From Ornithodoros turicata (Eukaryota; Arthropoda; Arachnida; Ixodida; Argasidae), in the NCBI RefSeq assembly GCF_037126465.1, contig NC_088202.1, positions 128,354,123-128,418,122 on the forward strand: a stretch of 64,000 bases of DNA, in the 5' to 3' direction. The notes beneath the pieces are model-generated. The model was not told the DNA's origin, did not search any database, and worked only from the letters and a program-made list of their open reading frames with translations. Each line of letters starts with the position of its first letter. The stretch's first letter is position 1. Position numbers and translations under genes: made by a program. Below, piece by piece: positions 41,800 through 52,727 of this stretch.

Positions 41800-43847
41800 G
41801 TCCGTGATCTTTCATAACCGTCACCCCTCGAAGTGTCCCTGTACCACACGAGGCGTGAAGGGGCAAGGCAAGCGCAGTGCATCACGAATTCATTATTTGA
41901 AGACAACGACAGCAAAAGATACAAACGATGCGGCCAAACGAAAGCACTACATCAAACACATATGAAGGATATACAGCCGAGAGGAAAAATGCGGTTTCAA
42001 GGCGGTGATGCGAAAATTTAATTTTCCATTCCTCCAAAACCCATTATTTTCTTTGCTTGGAGACCGTGCTGTGGTAAGCTGCATAGAGAGACAGTTTAAT
42101 TCCCCAGAGTGGCTGGATGCGATTATGTAGAAGCAGTGTGGCAACCGCTTTCGTTTTTACGCTTCGTACAGCTTTCACGAAAGTGTTATACTGCAGTCCG
42201 TCATATCCTCGTAGAGGCAGGGGAAAATAAAAGGACGCAGAGGGAAACGCCAGTGAAACGTTCCCTCGGTTAAGTAGGGAAAACAGGTCCTGAGTATAAG
42301 TGACAGCAAGGAGAGGTGATGGCGTGAAGTTAAGTTAAACATTACGACTGTTCAACTGCTTGTTGCTGTCAAAATAAGCTGTCCTCCAAACTAAAAGGTG
42401 GAGCAACAACAAGTAACTGAGAAATATTACTGGAAAACTATGCGGAGATGCGCCCTCAGTTCGTCGTGACGCTGATGGCGAATGCCATTGGAAGAGCTGG
42501 GTCAAAATTTTGCTTCGGGAAAGTGCAGAAATTGCTACTTTGTCAGAAGTGAAATGTTTCCCAGTGGAAGGTGCCCCCACCCCCGACCGAAATGTACCAC
42601 TCCCTCGAGCCTCATCTACTCCCCCCCCCCCCCCCCCCCCCATGGCCCCTGTGGTGGTGGGATTCCGGCAGTCCTGTCAAACGAAGGCCTCTTTTGAATG
42701 ATGACCTACGAAAGAAAGTATAATAGATATTGCTAGCACTACACTCTATAGTACGTCCTGGGTGTGATGAATTCAGGCATGCTGTGTACGCCGCATTGTA
42801 CACAGCGGGGTCAGTCCCATCCTAGAAAAGAGACTAGGGTTCCAGCGCCGTGCGCTGTGCCTTGTTCTCGCTTTGCTCTCGCGGAGGGTACATGGTATTC
42901 CATTTCGGATGCGAACATTTACGACACCAACGGGACTAGGTATAGGGTAACATTAGTAGGTACAAAGGTAACCTTCAGCCCTCGTAGGGCATAATTTGCT
43001 CTCTCAATGGAGTTCACCATGAACGTTCAAGTTCGCTGTGGCATGCACTCAAATAGTGAAGCTCGCATACATACGACGTTAACTTTACCAGCATATCAAC
43101 TTGTTACAGATCGAACCAACAGCGTTCGTTCATCATGAAGATACTCCGCAATAATTCAACCTTTGTTTTCAAAAAGTCTTTTTGTACTCCACAGAAAAAC
43201 ATACTGACAGCGTTTCTAATCCGTATTTATAGATTCGTATTTTTGATTTACTGGATGAGTCATAGAAAAGTGAGCGTACTTCTTTCATTCGTATTTGTAG
43301 CTTAATTGGAACGCATTCCTGTGCTGAAAAACCTGATCGAGGCGCACAGGTGCATGCAGAACCAGTTGTGGCAAACGGGTTAGGATTTTCTCTCCTGTCC
43401 AACTCAAAGGTATCGATTTTGTAAGCACCTCGAATGGAGGTGATCCATAAATAACGTGCAACGTCCGCTCTTTGTTAGCGTAGTAAAAGAAGAAAAAGGT
43501 AAAATGAAAAACAGTTATGTTGTGCCTGGTAACCTCGTCCTTTTGCATGCTTACTCCATTGAGAACGAAGTTTCATCTAGCTTAGCACGCCGAGGAGTTG
43601 TCCTTCATCGATTCCAATGCTGTGAATAACGGGTCGGAGTCCCCCCCCCCCCCCCTCCCCTGACGGTGATCTTCACCAAACGAACACCGCTAACCGCCTG
43701 TCTATCGGTTATCTTCGATCGCACGGAAGGATCATGAGAATAACAAAGCGCATCTGCAATTACTTTTCTTTTTCTGGAAATAAAAGTTATCGTTCATAAA
43801 ACGAATACACCGGATTTCGATTATTACCATAGATTCTTTTTTTTTTT
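41800..43847. other. No gene recognised
   Basis: It contains C runs at about 42620-42641 and 43640-43653. The frame at 42764-42994 (+) has no family. The frames here mostly overlap opposite-strand frames. Confidence 0.35.
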
Positions 43848-44639
43848 CTTGCAAGATTTCATTTCCACTTATTCGTCCATACATAGCGCTTTCTTTTTCG
43901 TCCTTAGCTCGTCAGCTTTCGACCAGACGACAAAAGGGGAGCTAATTGAACCCCATTTGTTGAAACGCGCGCAAAGGGAATACAGCTGCCCGGAGGACAA
44001 TGGGATGCGTTTCGGCGAGCTAATTAAAGGCTTATTCTTTGTTTTCTCTTGCGCTGCTTCCATCTCAATCTTTTGGAATTGGCGCCCAAATGTTCCCTAT
44101 CGCTTTAGGTGTCGGTCATTAGGCAGTTATAGCAGGGTAATGGTTATTCACACACAGCGGCGTACGACGTGCAAGGCTAAAACAAATCTGTTTAACGTGA
44201 AGTTTCGCTGCTGTTACCGCTATGGCAATACAAAACGCAGTACCTTTGCTGGTGAAGCGCACGAAAATGCGAACCCTTTAGGAAGGACACCCGATATTGA
44301 ATAGACCATATTTAACACAGTTCTCTAAGGTGCACCTCAAACACACATATCGATTCAAAAGAATATCTGGACGTAGCTGATGGTTTGCTGGAGCGCACGG
44401 TGCTTCATGGACTCGAATGGTGGCTGGAACGGCACGTCTATTTCCGAACGAGATGTATGGCTTCGTCGGACACCGGATCTCAATGGACTCCATGTTTTAC
44501 CTTGTCACCACCGTCAAACAAGCAATGTTCAATAAGAAAATCGTAATGGCGTCTTTTAGTTATTTATTTATTTATTTTATTTATTTTTCGTGAAGACCAC
44601 GTCAGTCATGCCGTGGTGTTGCATGAACCATTACACGCT
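43848..44639. other. One long unrecognised frame, otherwise empty
   Basis: A plus-strand frame runs from an acceptor-like tract (a T run then TTGCAAG at about 43855) for about 150 codons to 44304. It contains KGELIEPHLLKRAQREYSC and a hydrophobic segment, but no domain, no donor with a partner and no ATG near the start. It may be chance. TTTA repeats lie at about 44560-44585. Confidence 0.25.
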
Positions 44640-46620
44640 AGCTAGTGTTCCCACTAAACTTTTCTGTTGGCTTGCTGACTTTATACTCAGAGATTTGTAC
44701 ATGTACGCACACGTGATGGAGCCACACCGGACGTCGAGGTAACGTACGGGGTACCACAAGGTAGCGTGTTAAGCCCTATACTATTTCATCTCGTCATGGT
44801 GGGTCTGAAGTCCTGCATCACCTCCAAGGTCAAGATCCCGATGAATGCTGATGATGTTTGCACCTGGACAGTTGGAAAATCGTGACCTGCAATTCGGCGT
44901 CGTCAGCAGGGTTTGCAGAGTTCACTGGACAGAATTATGCAGTACTTCACCGAAGCCGGAACCGATATATCGGGGGACAAATCCGCAGCTCTCGCCTTCA
45001 CAAGGAAGCGTACCGTTATCAGCTTTTTCTTGCTGGATCGCCGATGAAGCAGGTCAAACGTCACAGGTCTCTGGGTGTCGTCCTCGACTATAACTTGTCC
45101 TGGAAAAACACATTGATCATCTTGATAGATAGGTTCAACGGTGTACCTCCGTAATTTGTCACTTTGCTGGCGCCAAGTGGGGTATGGATGAGCAATCACT
45201 ACTGGCTGCCCTTGTTCGTTGTACACTCGCGCATAGCCTTCCTATTCTTCACGGCATTTCTGAGACACACGTTCAGCGGCTTCGGTGCTTCCTTGCACGC
45301 AGCATGAGGATCTATCTTTGCGTTCCCATTGCCGCTGAAACGTGGACGGTTATAGCCGAAGCCCGTGAAATACCAATTGAAGTCCTCAGGGCGAGAGAGA
45401 CTGCAAGTCACTACTTACGCCTCGTAGCTCATCTCCGCCGTCACCCATTGGTAGCAAAACTTCATTGGCGCAAGCAGAGCAACCTCTACAAAATCACTGC
45501 GGTAGCAAAGTCTAAATTGCCTTCGTTTGTAGTAAAGCCAACAGCGTTTTCGTTTCCCCCGTATTCTCTCTCACTGCCCTCGATCTCTCCCGGCACTCCG
45601 GGACTCAACGTTAAAAAAAAAGACAAAAAAGAACTAGTGCCACCGTCAGTCCTACGCCAGATGTCACTGGACATGATGTTAAGCCTATACGCTGAGCACA
45701 CTGCCGTCTACACCGACGGGTCCTCTACACCTGTAAACACGTCGGCCGCCTTTGTTCTCCCATCGGTTCAGGTGTCTTACGGATATCGCCTATAGCACAC
45801 TGCACTTCTACGCCCGCAGAGCTTTACGGCATCTTGTCGTTCCTGCGGTATACGCTCTGCGCGAGGATCCGCGAATGTGGGAGGTTTACACGGACTCCAG
45901 TGCGGCCCTGCAGTGCCTAGAGAGCATGGGTGCTCGAGGTACATTAGCTCCGGTTGTCATCCTCAGCGACATTAAGAGTCTGTGCAACGTAAGTTACTCG
46001 ATCGCTTTTCAGTGGATCTCAACAACAACAACAACAAATCCACTGATGATAATGAACGTGGAAATTCGGCACCTGGGATCCCAGGACACAGTGGACAAAG
46101 CGGAAATATGGAGGCTGACAGAGTGGCTGCTTCTGCCAGACAATGCCAGGCGTGTTGACCCGTGGTTACAGGAGGGCATTCTTGTCGGCGATATATGATA
46201 CAACCAATGGGCGCAGCAATGTCGCTATGGGACATTACAGATACGTCCTTGTTGTACGCAGTAGATCCAATTTGGTCGTTTTCCCTTCCAGGCCATTTGC
46301 CCCGCGGTCTCTCTTTCCTTCTGCATCGCCTACGCCCCAATGTGGCTCTCACCCCGCAGTTCAGACACAGACTAGGGTATGCTTCAACTAGCTCGTGTTC
46401 CAACTGCGGCAGGGTGGCAAGCATTCAACACGTCCTCATCGAGTGCCCTCTATACACTTCGGAGGGGGCAATACTCCAGTCCCACTTGACCCGTATAAAC
46501 AACAAGCCGCTCAGCCTTGCCGCAATCTTGGGTCCTTGTTCTAACCCTGCCCAGCACCGTCAATGCCTGCACTCTCTCTATCTGTTCTTGACGTCTACCA
46601 GCATCAATAAAAAAGAGAAA
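44640..46620 (+). pseudogene. Decayed I/R1-type LINE ORF2: RT, RNase H, zinc knuckle
   Basis: Fragments of one non-LTR ORF2 lie in order but in shifting frames. RT appears at about 44743-44870 (VTYGVPQGSVLSPILFHLV, then NADD where YADD is expected). A thumb segment follows at about 44900-45020 (SGDKSAALAFTRKR), and a connection frame at 45184-45690. The RNase H start is YTDGSS at about 45709, then ELYGIL at 45817 and YTDSSAALQCL at 45889. The RNase H end is QWI...PGHSGQSGN, interrupted at 46018 by a small insertion. The C-terminal zinc region is at 46250-46600 (LLHRLRPNVALTPQFRHRLG, CSNCG...HVLIECPLY). RNase H places it in the I/R1/LOA group. Stops and frameshifts make it inactive. It is related to the LINE ends at 3829 and 47631. 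Confidence 0.85.
46018..46076 (-). mobile_element. 59-bp LINE 3' tail inserted in the RNase H region
   Basis: Within the RNase H codons, QWI (CAGTGGATC) is separated from its continuation PGHSG by a segment starting CAACAACAACAAC and containing TGATGATAATG, the complement of a (TTG)n LINE tail. The short word GGATC flanks both sides. Removing the segment restores the expected motif order, so it is a later insertion. Confidence 0.65.
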
Positions 46621-46915
46621 GGAAGAAAGAAAAGGTAAAAGGAAAATACATCAAATAAAAAGAAAAAGAACACAATTACGAAATAAAGGATAAAGTAACA
46701 AAACGTGAAAGGATGAACTACTATGCCCATCAGTTCCGAAGCACTCGCGTGTGTGATATCTCCTTTGCGTGTGTCATGTGTGTGTGTGTGCCTCATCGTT
46801 TTCATCGTCATCCCAGTCATATATTATCCCACATGCATTGAACTATGGTACCGCAATTATTGCGGTGAAACACCTCATCTCAACGTCATTCATGTCGTTG
46901 TTGTTTGGCGAACGA
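46621..46915 (+). repeat. LINE 3' UTR-like AG-rich tract and (TTG)n tail
   Basis: AG-rich sequence with AATAAAGGATAAAGTAACAAA resembles the AG-rich family at 17125. After a (TG)n stretch, ACCGCAATTATTGCGGTGAA then CATTCATGTCGTTGTTGTT repeats the tail grammar of 5790-5866. Confidence 0.55.
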
Positions 46916-46989
46916 GAAAAACTGGCCATATATCTTGTGTTCTTCACTAACACGGAAGGTTCAAGAAGTCGGCATTCTCTCATGAAATG

Positions 46990-47075
46990 GCATAACAGAA
47001 GCAAGACAAAACAAGGACAAGAAGGACGGGCCGTCGTGTGTGGTATTCTTCCTGTCCTTGTTTTGTCTTGCTACT
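46990..47075. mobile_element. Short hairpin, AGCAAGACAAAACAAGGACA arms
   Basis: AGCAAGACAAAACAAGGACA (from about 47002) pairs with TGTCCTTGTTTTGTCTTGCT (ending about 47074) around a 30-bp loop. The arm belongs to the same terminal family as 35556-35682 and 34223-34782. Confidence 0.75.
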
Positions 47076-47618
47076 CTTATACCAGCATGCCTCCTGTTCT
47101 TATTCACTTGATAGATGCGGAGCTGCACCTGGAGCTGCAAAGCATCTCCATTGGCTTCCTGAAACATGTGATAGCGCTACATTGGAGAAAGCGAGCCCGT
47201 GTGGCTATGGCAAGCAGCTACACCAAGGCACCTTGGTTACATCACCACCACAGGGCATGTGGGGACGTATATAGAACATTGTGGTGTTCCGGCTTGAATA
47301 GCCTCGAATGCTTACACAATGCTGCCCATGCTTTTGACAGCCGCATGCGAAGGTTCTCCCCGTACACATTATGGACGCGTTCATGAATACTGGCAGGTAT
47401 TGTCCCTTTAGTCCAAAATTCAATCATTGCACAATGGTTGATGCTGACATTTGCATTGGACATCCCACGTTGCGAAGTTGTACGCTAGGCAACTCAAAAT
47501 CGAATGAGTCGAGACTATTGTATGCCACTATTTATGGCATGGAACGGTGATGCTATACGTTTGCAAAATTGCAATTAGCGTTGCTGTATTGCATAACAGC
47601 TATATGTTTAGAACACAC
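47076..47618. other. No gene recognised
   Basis: Overlapping frames on both strands without domain support. Confidence 0.35.
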
Positions 47619-47630
47619 TGAACGTCCCTC

Positions 47631-48080
47631 TATCACGAAACTCCTCTCTTCAGGATGTCGCATTAATTCATCGGATGCGGCTCGATGTGGCTTTTACAGC
47701 CCAGTGGCGTTACCCCTTGAGACAAGTTGACTGTCCTAGCTGCTGTCACTGTGGTGCTCTAGAAGATCTAGAGCATATTCTTCTTCATTGCACGCACTAC
47801 CAACCTTCGTGAGCAACACTCTTCGCGTCAATTAATTAGCTGGACTCTCGACCCCCCCCCCCCTCTCTCTCTCACTCAAAATTGCTTGGTCCCTGGCCAA
47901 ATCCTGCCCACCAACGCTCCGCCCTCAAAGCTCTTTCGATCTTTTTGGACACCATAGGACTTCGATCCTTGAAAGGGCTCATTATTTCATTCTCCAGATC
48001 ACCTCCACGAATGGGGTAGAGTATCGACCCTGGCGATGAAACTCCCAATTTATCCTCTCTCACAACAAAGTTGTTGTTGT
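47631..48080 (+). mobile_element. 450-bp LINE 3' end, I/R1 type
   Basis: An exact 12-bp duplication, TGAACGTCCCTC, lies at 47619-47630 and 48081-48092. The first 150 bp encode the ORF2 zinc region (HRMRLDVAFTAQWRYPL, then C-x2-C and H...C in CHCGALEDLEHILLHC). A frameshift and a C run at 47851-47862 follow, with LINE-type C-terminal wording continuing (LGPWPN-like). The tail is TTGTTGTTGT. It is a different subfamily from 3829-4415. Confidence 0.9.
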
Positions 48081-48092
48081 TGAACGTCCCTC

Positions 48093-49065
48093 GTACATAA
48101 AATCTTATTGGAAATGAGAACGTTTCTGACAGTTATACTTTCGCGAGGTGTTCTTCAAAGACTAGTTAACCGTACATCAATAACATTTTCGCCCATTACA
48201 TCAGGAGGTACTTCACATTACTTCATAGGCTTATACAAACGTCCCAAGGAAGCGTGCGCTAACTTCCTATGCTGATAAAGAAGCTTCGACGCCGCCCGAG
48301 AAGAGTGAAGCATGATTCACATGCGCTCAGATGGCCTCTGACGCTATGAGTCCAAAGGGAACGCAAGGTGGCGCAATAATTCCTAACACACTCTTACTAT
48401 GGTCACGATAATCTTACATTACAAAGAATCACAATGGCGGAATTGAGTCACGCGAACATCAAGGAAATGTTTGCTGCGCGGTACATGTTCTTTCACGACA
48501 CTTTTGAGCTACATGCACTGACGCTGTGACGTCACGTGCCATGTATGACGACGCACCACTGAGCATTATGTACCGCTAAATAGTTAAAATTATCCAAAAA
48601 TAGACAAAAACTTCCCTAAGGCGTCATTCACATAAACGCAGTCAAAAGACGTTAGCGCCATCTTACAACCTGTAGGCGCGAACCGAGAGAAGTGTGCAGA
48701 ATGAACGAGTGAGAGGAGCGCACCTTCAATCTTGGAAGAGCAGTTGTTGGCGGGTCCAAGGGCGAACAGACTTTCAATCCCACGAATTGGGTTCGATCGC
48801 GTATAATCAGATCAGCGCGGTCGATGAAATGCCAGCGACTGAGGCTCCAAAGTCATAGGGGAAGAAAAAAGATACGAACGCATATAAAAGTGAAAGTCAT
48901 GAGCGGCATGCACCTCCTTTATCCATCCCGTGTTCTTTCTCTCTACAGCTCATGCATATCTTTATTTATTTCACGAAACGCGATTCACGGGATTCATTGA
49001 GCAACGATCTCATACTTCCGCGCCATGCACCCTCGACCGCCTGATACGGAAATTATCCACTGCTA
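48093..49065. other. No gene recognised
   Basis: No supported exon. AGGTGGCGC lies at 48366-48374. Confidence 0.35.
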
Positions 49066-49067
49066 TA

Positions 49068-49849
49068 CCGGGTGTTTCAGTTAAATCCCCGGGCTAAATA
49101 ATTCGCGAACGGGTGAACCAATCCACGAGCTTTCTTTTTTACAAGTACCTGTCCGATACCACCTACAAGCTGCACACCGTGTGAATTAGTGGGAGGCGCT
49201 CATTATTAAAATAAAAATGCAAATGAGTTAAGTAAAAAAGCGTAACTTCTAAAGCAGGGCGCTGTCGGCATTAAAATGGGTACTACCCCTTTTGGGACCT
49301 TCAGTGGACACCTTTTAGAAAAAAATCTGCCACCGAAGCGGGTCATTTGTTGCAGTAATTCATTGGTTTCGGTTTACGTATTTTTGTCGGGGCTTGTCGC
49401 TGCGAAGCACAAAAGGACGCTCTTTCACTCCCTTATCCATCAATGAATTACGTCCTTACACCAATGAATTACACCAATAAATTACACCAATGAAATACGC
49501 CCTTTTGCGCTTCGCCGCGACCAGCCGCGAAAAAAATACGTAAACCGAAACCAATTAATTACTGCAACAAATGACCCGCTTCGGTGGCAGATTTTTCTCT
49601 AAAAGGTGTCCACTGAAGGTCCCAAAAGGGGTAGTACCCATTTTAATGCCGACAGTGCCATGCTTTAGAAGTTACGCTTTTTTACTTAACTCATTTGCAT
49701 TTTTATTTTGATAATGAGCGCCTACCACTAATTCACACGGTGTGCAGCTTGTAGGTGGTATCGGACAGATACTTGTAAAAAAGAAAGCTCGTGGATTGGT
49801 GCACCCGTTCGCGAATTCTTTAGCCCGGGGATTTAACTGAAACACCCTG
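49068..49849. mobile_element. 782-bp foldback element, GGGTGTTTCAG ends
   Basis: Two arms of about 360 bp in inverted orientation with a loop at about 49430-49480: CCGGGTGTTTCAGTTAAATC on the left pairs with the right end ATTTAACTGAAACACCCTG. Further in, AAAATGGGTACTACCCC and TCCACTGA/TCAGTGGA words pair. The flanks are TA on both sides (49066-49067, 49850-49851). The loop has short direct repeats of ACACCAATGAATTAC. The arms are about 95% alike by eye. Confidence 0.9.
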
Positions 49850-50080
49850 TATAGCTGAAGCAACGATAGAAACATGAATGCAGCGGTCTATGTGTGGTAA
49901 CCGTGCTTTCTCTCTCTCTCTTCGTTTCACTTTGGTCGTACTGCAACGTACTTTAAATGAACAAGAAAGGCGAAGATAGGTTTCTGAAAATGGCAAACTA
50001 GCAGAAGTAAACATTACCCCTTACAGTTCGCACGCGTATACCAGAAATCCGTCACTAAAAGTATCAATTTGTCGGTACCT

Positions 50081-50290
50081 GTGTGCTGTGTGTGTGTTTT
50101 TGTGTGCAGTGGTTTTGCCTACCGTTCCGATGTCTTACTGACTCCACTGACTATCCTTATTTAGCATCGTTCATTACCTCATCATCAGGACACATCACAT
50201 CCTGCCCCATTGTGCCTTGGGATAGTGGGCCGCACCTTACGTGGCGAATTTCCCCATTCATCATCATTAACTTATTTGCTGTTGTTGTTG
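50081..50290 (+). mobile_element. 210-bp LINE 3' tail insertion
   Basis: Flanked by 12-bp near-duplications, TTGTCGGTACCT (50069-50080) and TTGTCAGTACCT (50291-50302). The content follows the tail order CATCATCAGG, CCGCACCTTACGTGGCG, ATTCATCATCATTAACTTAT, (TTG)n. Confidence 0.75.
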
Positions 50291-50302
50291 TTGTCAGTAC
50301 CT

Positions 50303-51040
50303 TGGAAGAACTATAATGGACATGACCGATCACACCAAAAAAATAAAAAAATACGTTATAGCATTATTAAACAATTCGATCGAGCCTGCCTCCCGCAGTG
50401 AGGTACCAATCAGCTTCCTGTGTTCTGTGAACATCTGCAGATCGTCTACCGCGCCAAGTCTATACAACATGGAATAGGCCGCATAGCCATCAGTGCGGGG
50501 TTCACAAACAAACTTTGGGGTCAAACAAACAAACGCAAAACACAGGACAAGCCTTGTCCTATGTTGTACGCTCGCATCATTCTTTTATGCTCAACGATAT
50601 ATGAGAGTTTCGTTGAAATCCAGCTTTTCCAGTAAACATCCGTTTGTGTAGCGCGACCTTGGCTGTTGGAAAGAACAGGAAGTGTGAGTATGGGTTCAAC
50701 AGAGCCTTCCACTCCCACATTTAACCAATTTTCCTGCCGATGTGTCTACTTGCTCAGAAAGGCGCCTGTGCGCGTTGGGCAACCGTCGCACATAGCGAAA
50801 TGTATAGCGCGGGGCAGAGAACGAGACAAGGCACAGGACGAAGCGCCAACTTACAACTGAAACTTTATTGCGCAGAAAGTTGGAAAGCCAAGGGGAAAGG
50901 AGTAATAGAAACCCAAACAGGTTATCAGAAAAGGGATCCGCCCCCTCCCGGGATTCAAGGCTTCTCGTTCTAATTTTATGGTTAAACGTCCTTTAACATT
51001 TCGTTCGTACTTTATCAAGAAACATAATCTCTATTTTACA
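50303..51040. other. No gene; dispersed-repeat words
   Basis: At 50815-50885, GACAAGGCACAGGACGAAGC, CCAACTTACAACTGAAAC and TTTATTG resemble the outer arm of the foldback at 34223. A small palindrome, CAGGACAAGCCTTGTCCT, lies at about 50542. No exon was supported. Confidence 0.4.
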
Positions 51041-51354
51041 CAGGGGGGGGGGGGGGGGGGGGGGGATTCGAGCGGTCTGCCTGCCTAGATTGGCGGCATG
51101 TTGCTCGGGAAAGGTATATGAAAGGGAGAAGGGGGTAGGGGAAGGCTCACATGTCTGCTTCTACAGTTTCCTGCATTACAACCGACCGTGAGGGTCCACT
51201 GCCTTCAGAAAGTTCAGCAGGGCTTTCTGTAGGGATTTGCGGCGCTGGAGGTTGCCGCGCGGATGGACGATATATCTTCAATCTGGAGCTCTGATGTTCC
51301 AGGGTGCTGCACTGCTTTCTGGAGTTCCCGTCCTGCGTCGGATGTAGCCGGACC

Positions 51355-51753
51355 ACGACCTACTAGATTATAACGACCATGTCAGGCGCACCCCTTCTAT
51401 GCGCCGCATTTTTGGAAGGTAGCGGTGGCGCTTCTGATCGTCCCAGTTATTGCTTCCTCAACTTCTACAATACTTAGTGCTTCAGCTTACCTTAGTATTT
51501 CTGTACAAGCGGTGGACGTTCCACAGATGTTTCATTCTGAGGTTGATTATCATCATCATTCTACGCGTTTTCATAGGGGCTATCGCTGTCGTCTGCTACG
51601 GTAGTCGTACACACGCTTCTGCGCGTTCAGAATTCAAATTTCCATCGTCGAATCGTGTTGCGCCGATCAGTAGCGCCCCTGGCGGATCGTGCGGACAGGC
51701 TCCTCATAGGGTTTTCTGATTGTGACGTGGTCGTTATAATCTAGTAGGTCGTG
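51355..51753. mobile_element. 399-bp TIR element with 8-bp duplication (hAT or P type)
   Basis: 31-bp terminal inverted repeats with one mismatch, beginning CACGACCTACTAGATTATAA (51355-51385 and 51723-51753). The exact 8-bp duplication AGCCGGAC is at 51347-51354 and 51754-51761. It interrupts LINE zinc-knuckle codons. It is non-coding. Both hAT and P transposases make 8-bp duplications; the CAC start does not decide between them. Confidence 0.92.
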
Positions 51754-52390
51754 AGCCGGACACACCATTACAATTTGCTCCTCCGTTTCTGCTTCACCTC
51801 ACTGACGACAATTTGTACTTCAAGTGCGGCCGAGTTTGAAAGTGTGGGCGTACGTGTAGGCACTACGAGATCGGATGCGAAGCAGGAGGTAAACCTCAGC
51901 CTTGGAGAGGCCACTCGCTGCACAGGGTAGGGGTGCAGACTCGACTCCCGTTTGGATATCAGGATGTAGCCTCCATACATGTCTTTTGATAGCTCTGGAG
52001 CAGGCGAAACTACTTGAATTCGCCTAGCCTTTCGGTTCGATTTTTGTAGCTGCTTTGGCCAGCTCATCAGCTCGGTCATTCCCTGAAATTCCCTTATGGG
52101 AGGGCATCCACTGCAGCGATACCGTGGGATTTAAGTCTTGTCGGCTGGTGCCGGGCCTCTCCTGCGCGGTAGCACGTCTAAGAGTGGCGATCGATGCGTG
52201 AGATGGCGCCTCGTGAATCCGTGATTACAATGATGTCTGACAAGTTCACGGTCGCTGCAGCCCTAAGCGCTTCAGTTATTGCCATCAGTTCTGCGTCGGT
52301 TGATGGTAGCTCTCCTTCCAAGCTTTCTGCCCACTCAAGCTTCAATGATAGTATGCAGTATATACGCTATGCCGCATTTGCCCATTCTGT

Positions 52391-52430
52391 ATCACCCCAG
52401 GTTATAGTCACGATTCATTTGTTGTTGTTG
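52391..52430 (+). mobile_element. 40-bp LINE tail insertion with 14-bp duplication
   Basis: TTTGCCCATTCTGT is repeated exactly at 52377-52390 and 52431-52444. Only 40 bp lie between, starting ATCACCCCAGG and ending ATTTGTTGTTGTTG. It is an extreme 5' truncation of a (TTG)n-tailed LINE inside another LINE. Confidence 0.85.
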
Positions 52431-52727
52431 TTTGCCCATTCTGTTCTCAACGCTGGCGTCAGCGTAAGTGCGGGTGGCAGTGCCGTAGACGTGGTGATTA
52501 CGCTCGGCGGCAAGGTACTGAACAACGGCGCCAGAGAGCTCACTTTTCGTCCGAAGTCCAGTTAGGTACAGCTCGCTGTGGATTTCGGAAATTGTTCAAG
52601 GCTGCGAAGGTTGGCTGACATACGAGCGAAGAGGACGAAACCACACGACACAACACACGAGCCAGTTTAGTTTTACAATGTGATAGGCCTCGATGACTTC
52701 CCTAAGGCCCTGACATACCCGTCATAA

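Larger units (their letters stand above)
51041..52565 (-). pseudogene. LINE RNase H and zinc region, poly-C tailed, with two insertions
   Basis: The minus strand reads a decayed ORF2. RNase H middle: ELMAITEALRAAATVN at about 52300-52255, then VITDSRGAI. RNase H end: WMPSHKGISGNDRADELAK at about 52115-52050. Zinc region: AEVYLLLRIRSRSAYTYAH, then C-x2-C with EQIVMVCP near 51765. C-terminus: LQKALLNFLKAVDPHG near 51200. The 3' UTR ends in poly-C (plus-strand G run 51043-51064). Insertions: a MITE at 51355-51753 within the zinc codons and a 40-bp LINE tail at 52391-52430. It belongs to the I/R1 group by its RNase H. Confidence 0.8.

Noticed and set aside
42612..42803. Glycine-rich minus-strand frames
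   Set aside because: They are produced by the C run at about 42620-42641.
43849..44304. 150-codon plus-strand frame after a polypyrimidine tract
   Set aside because: No ATG near the start, no recognised family, and no donor or polyA signal to complete an exon model; kept only as a note in the region entry.
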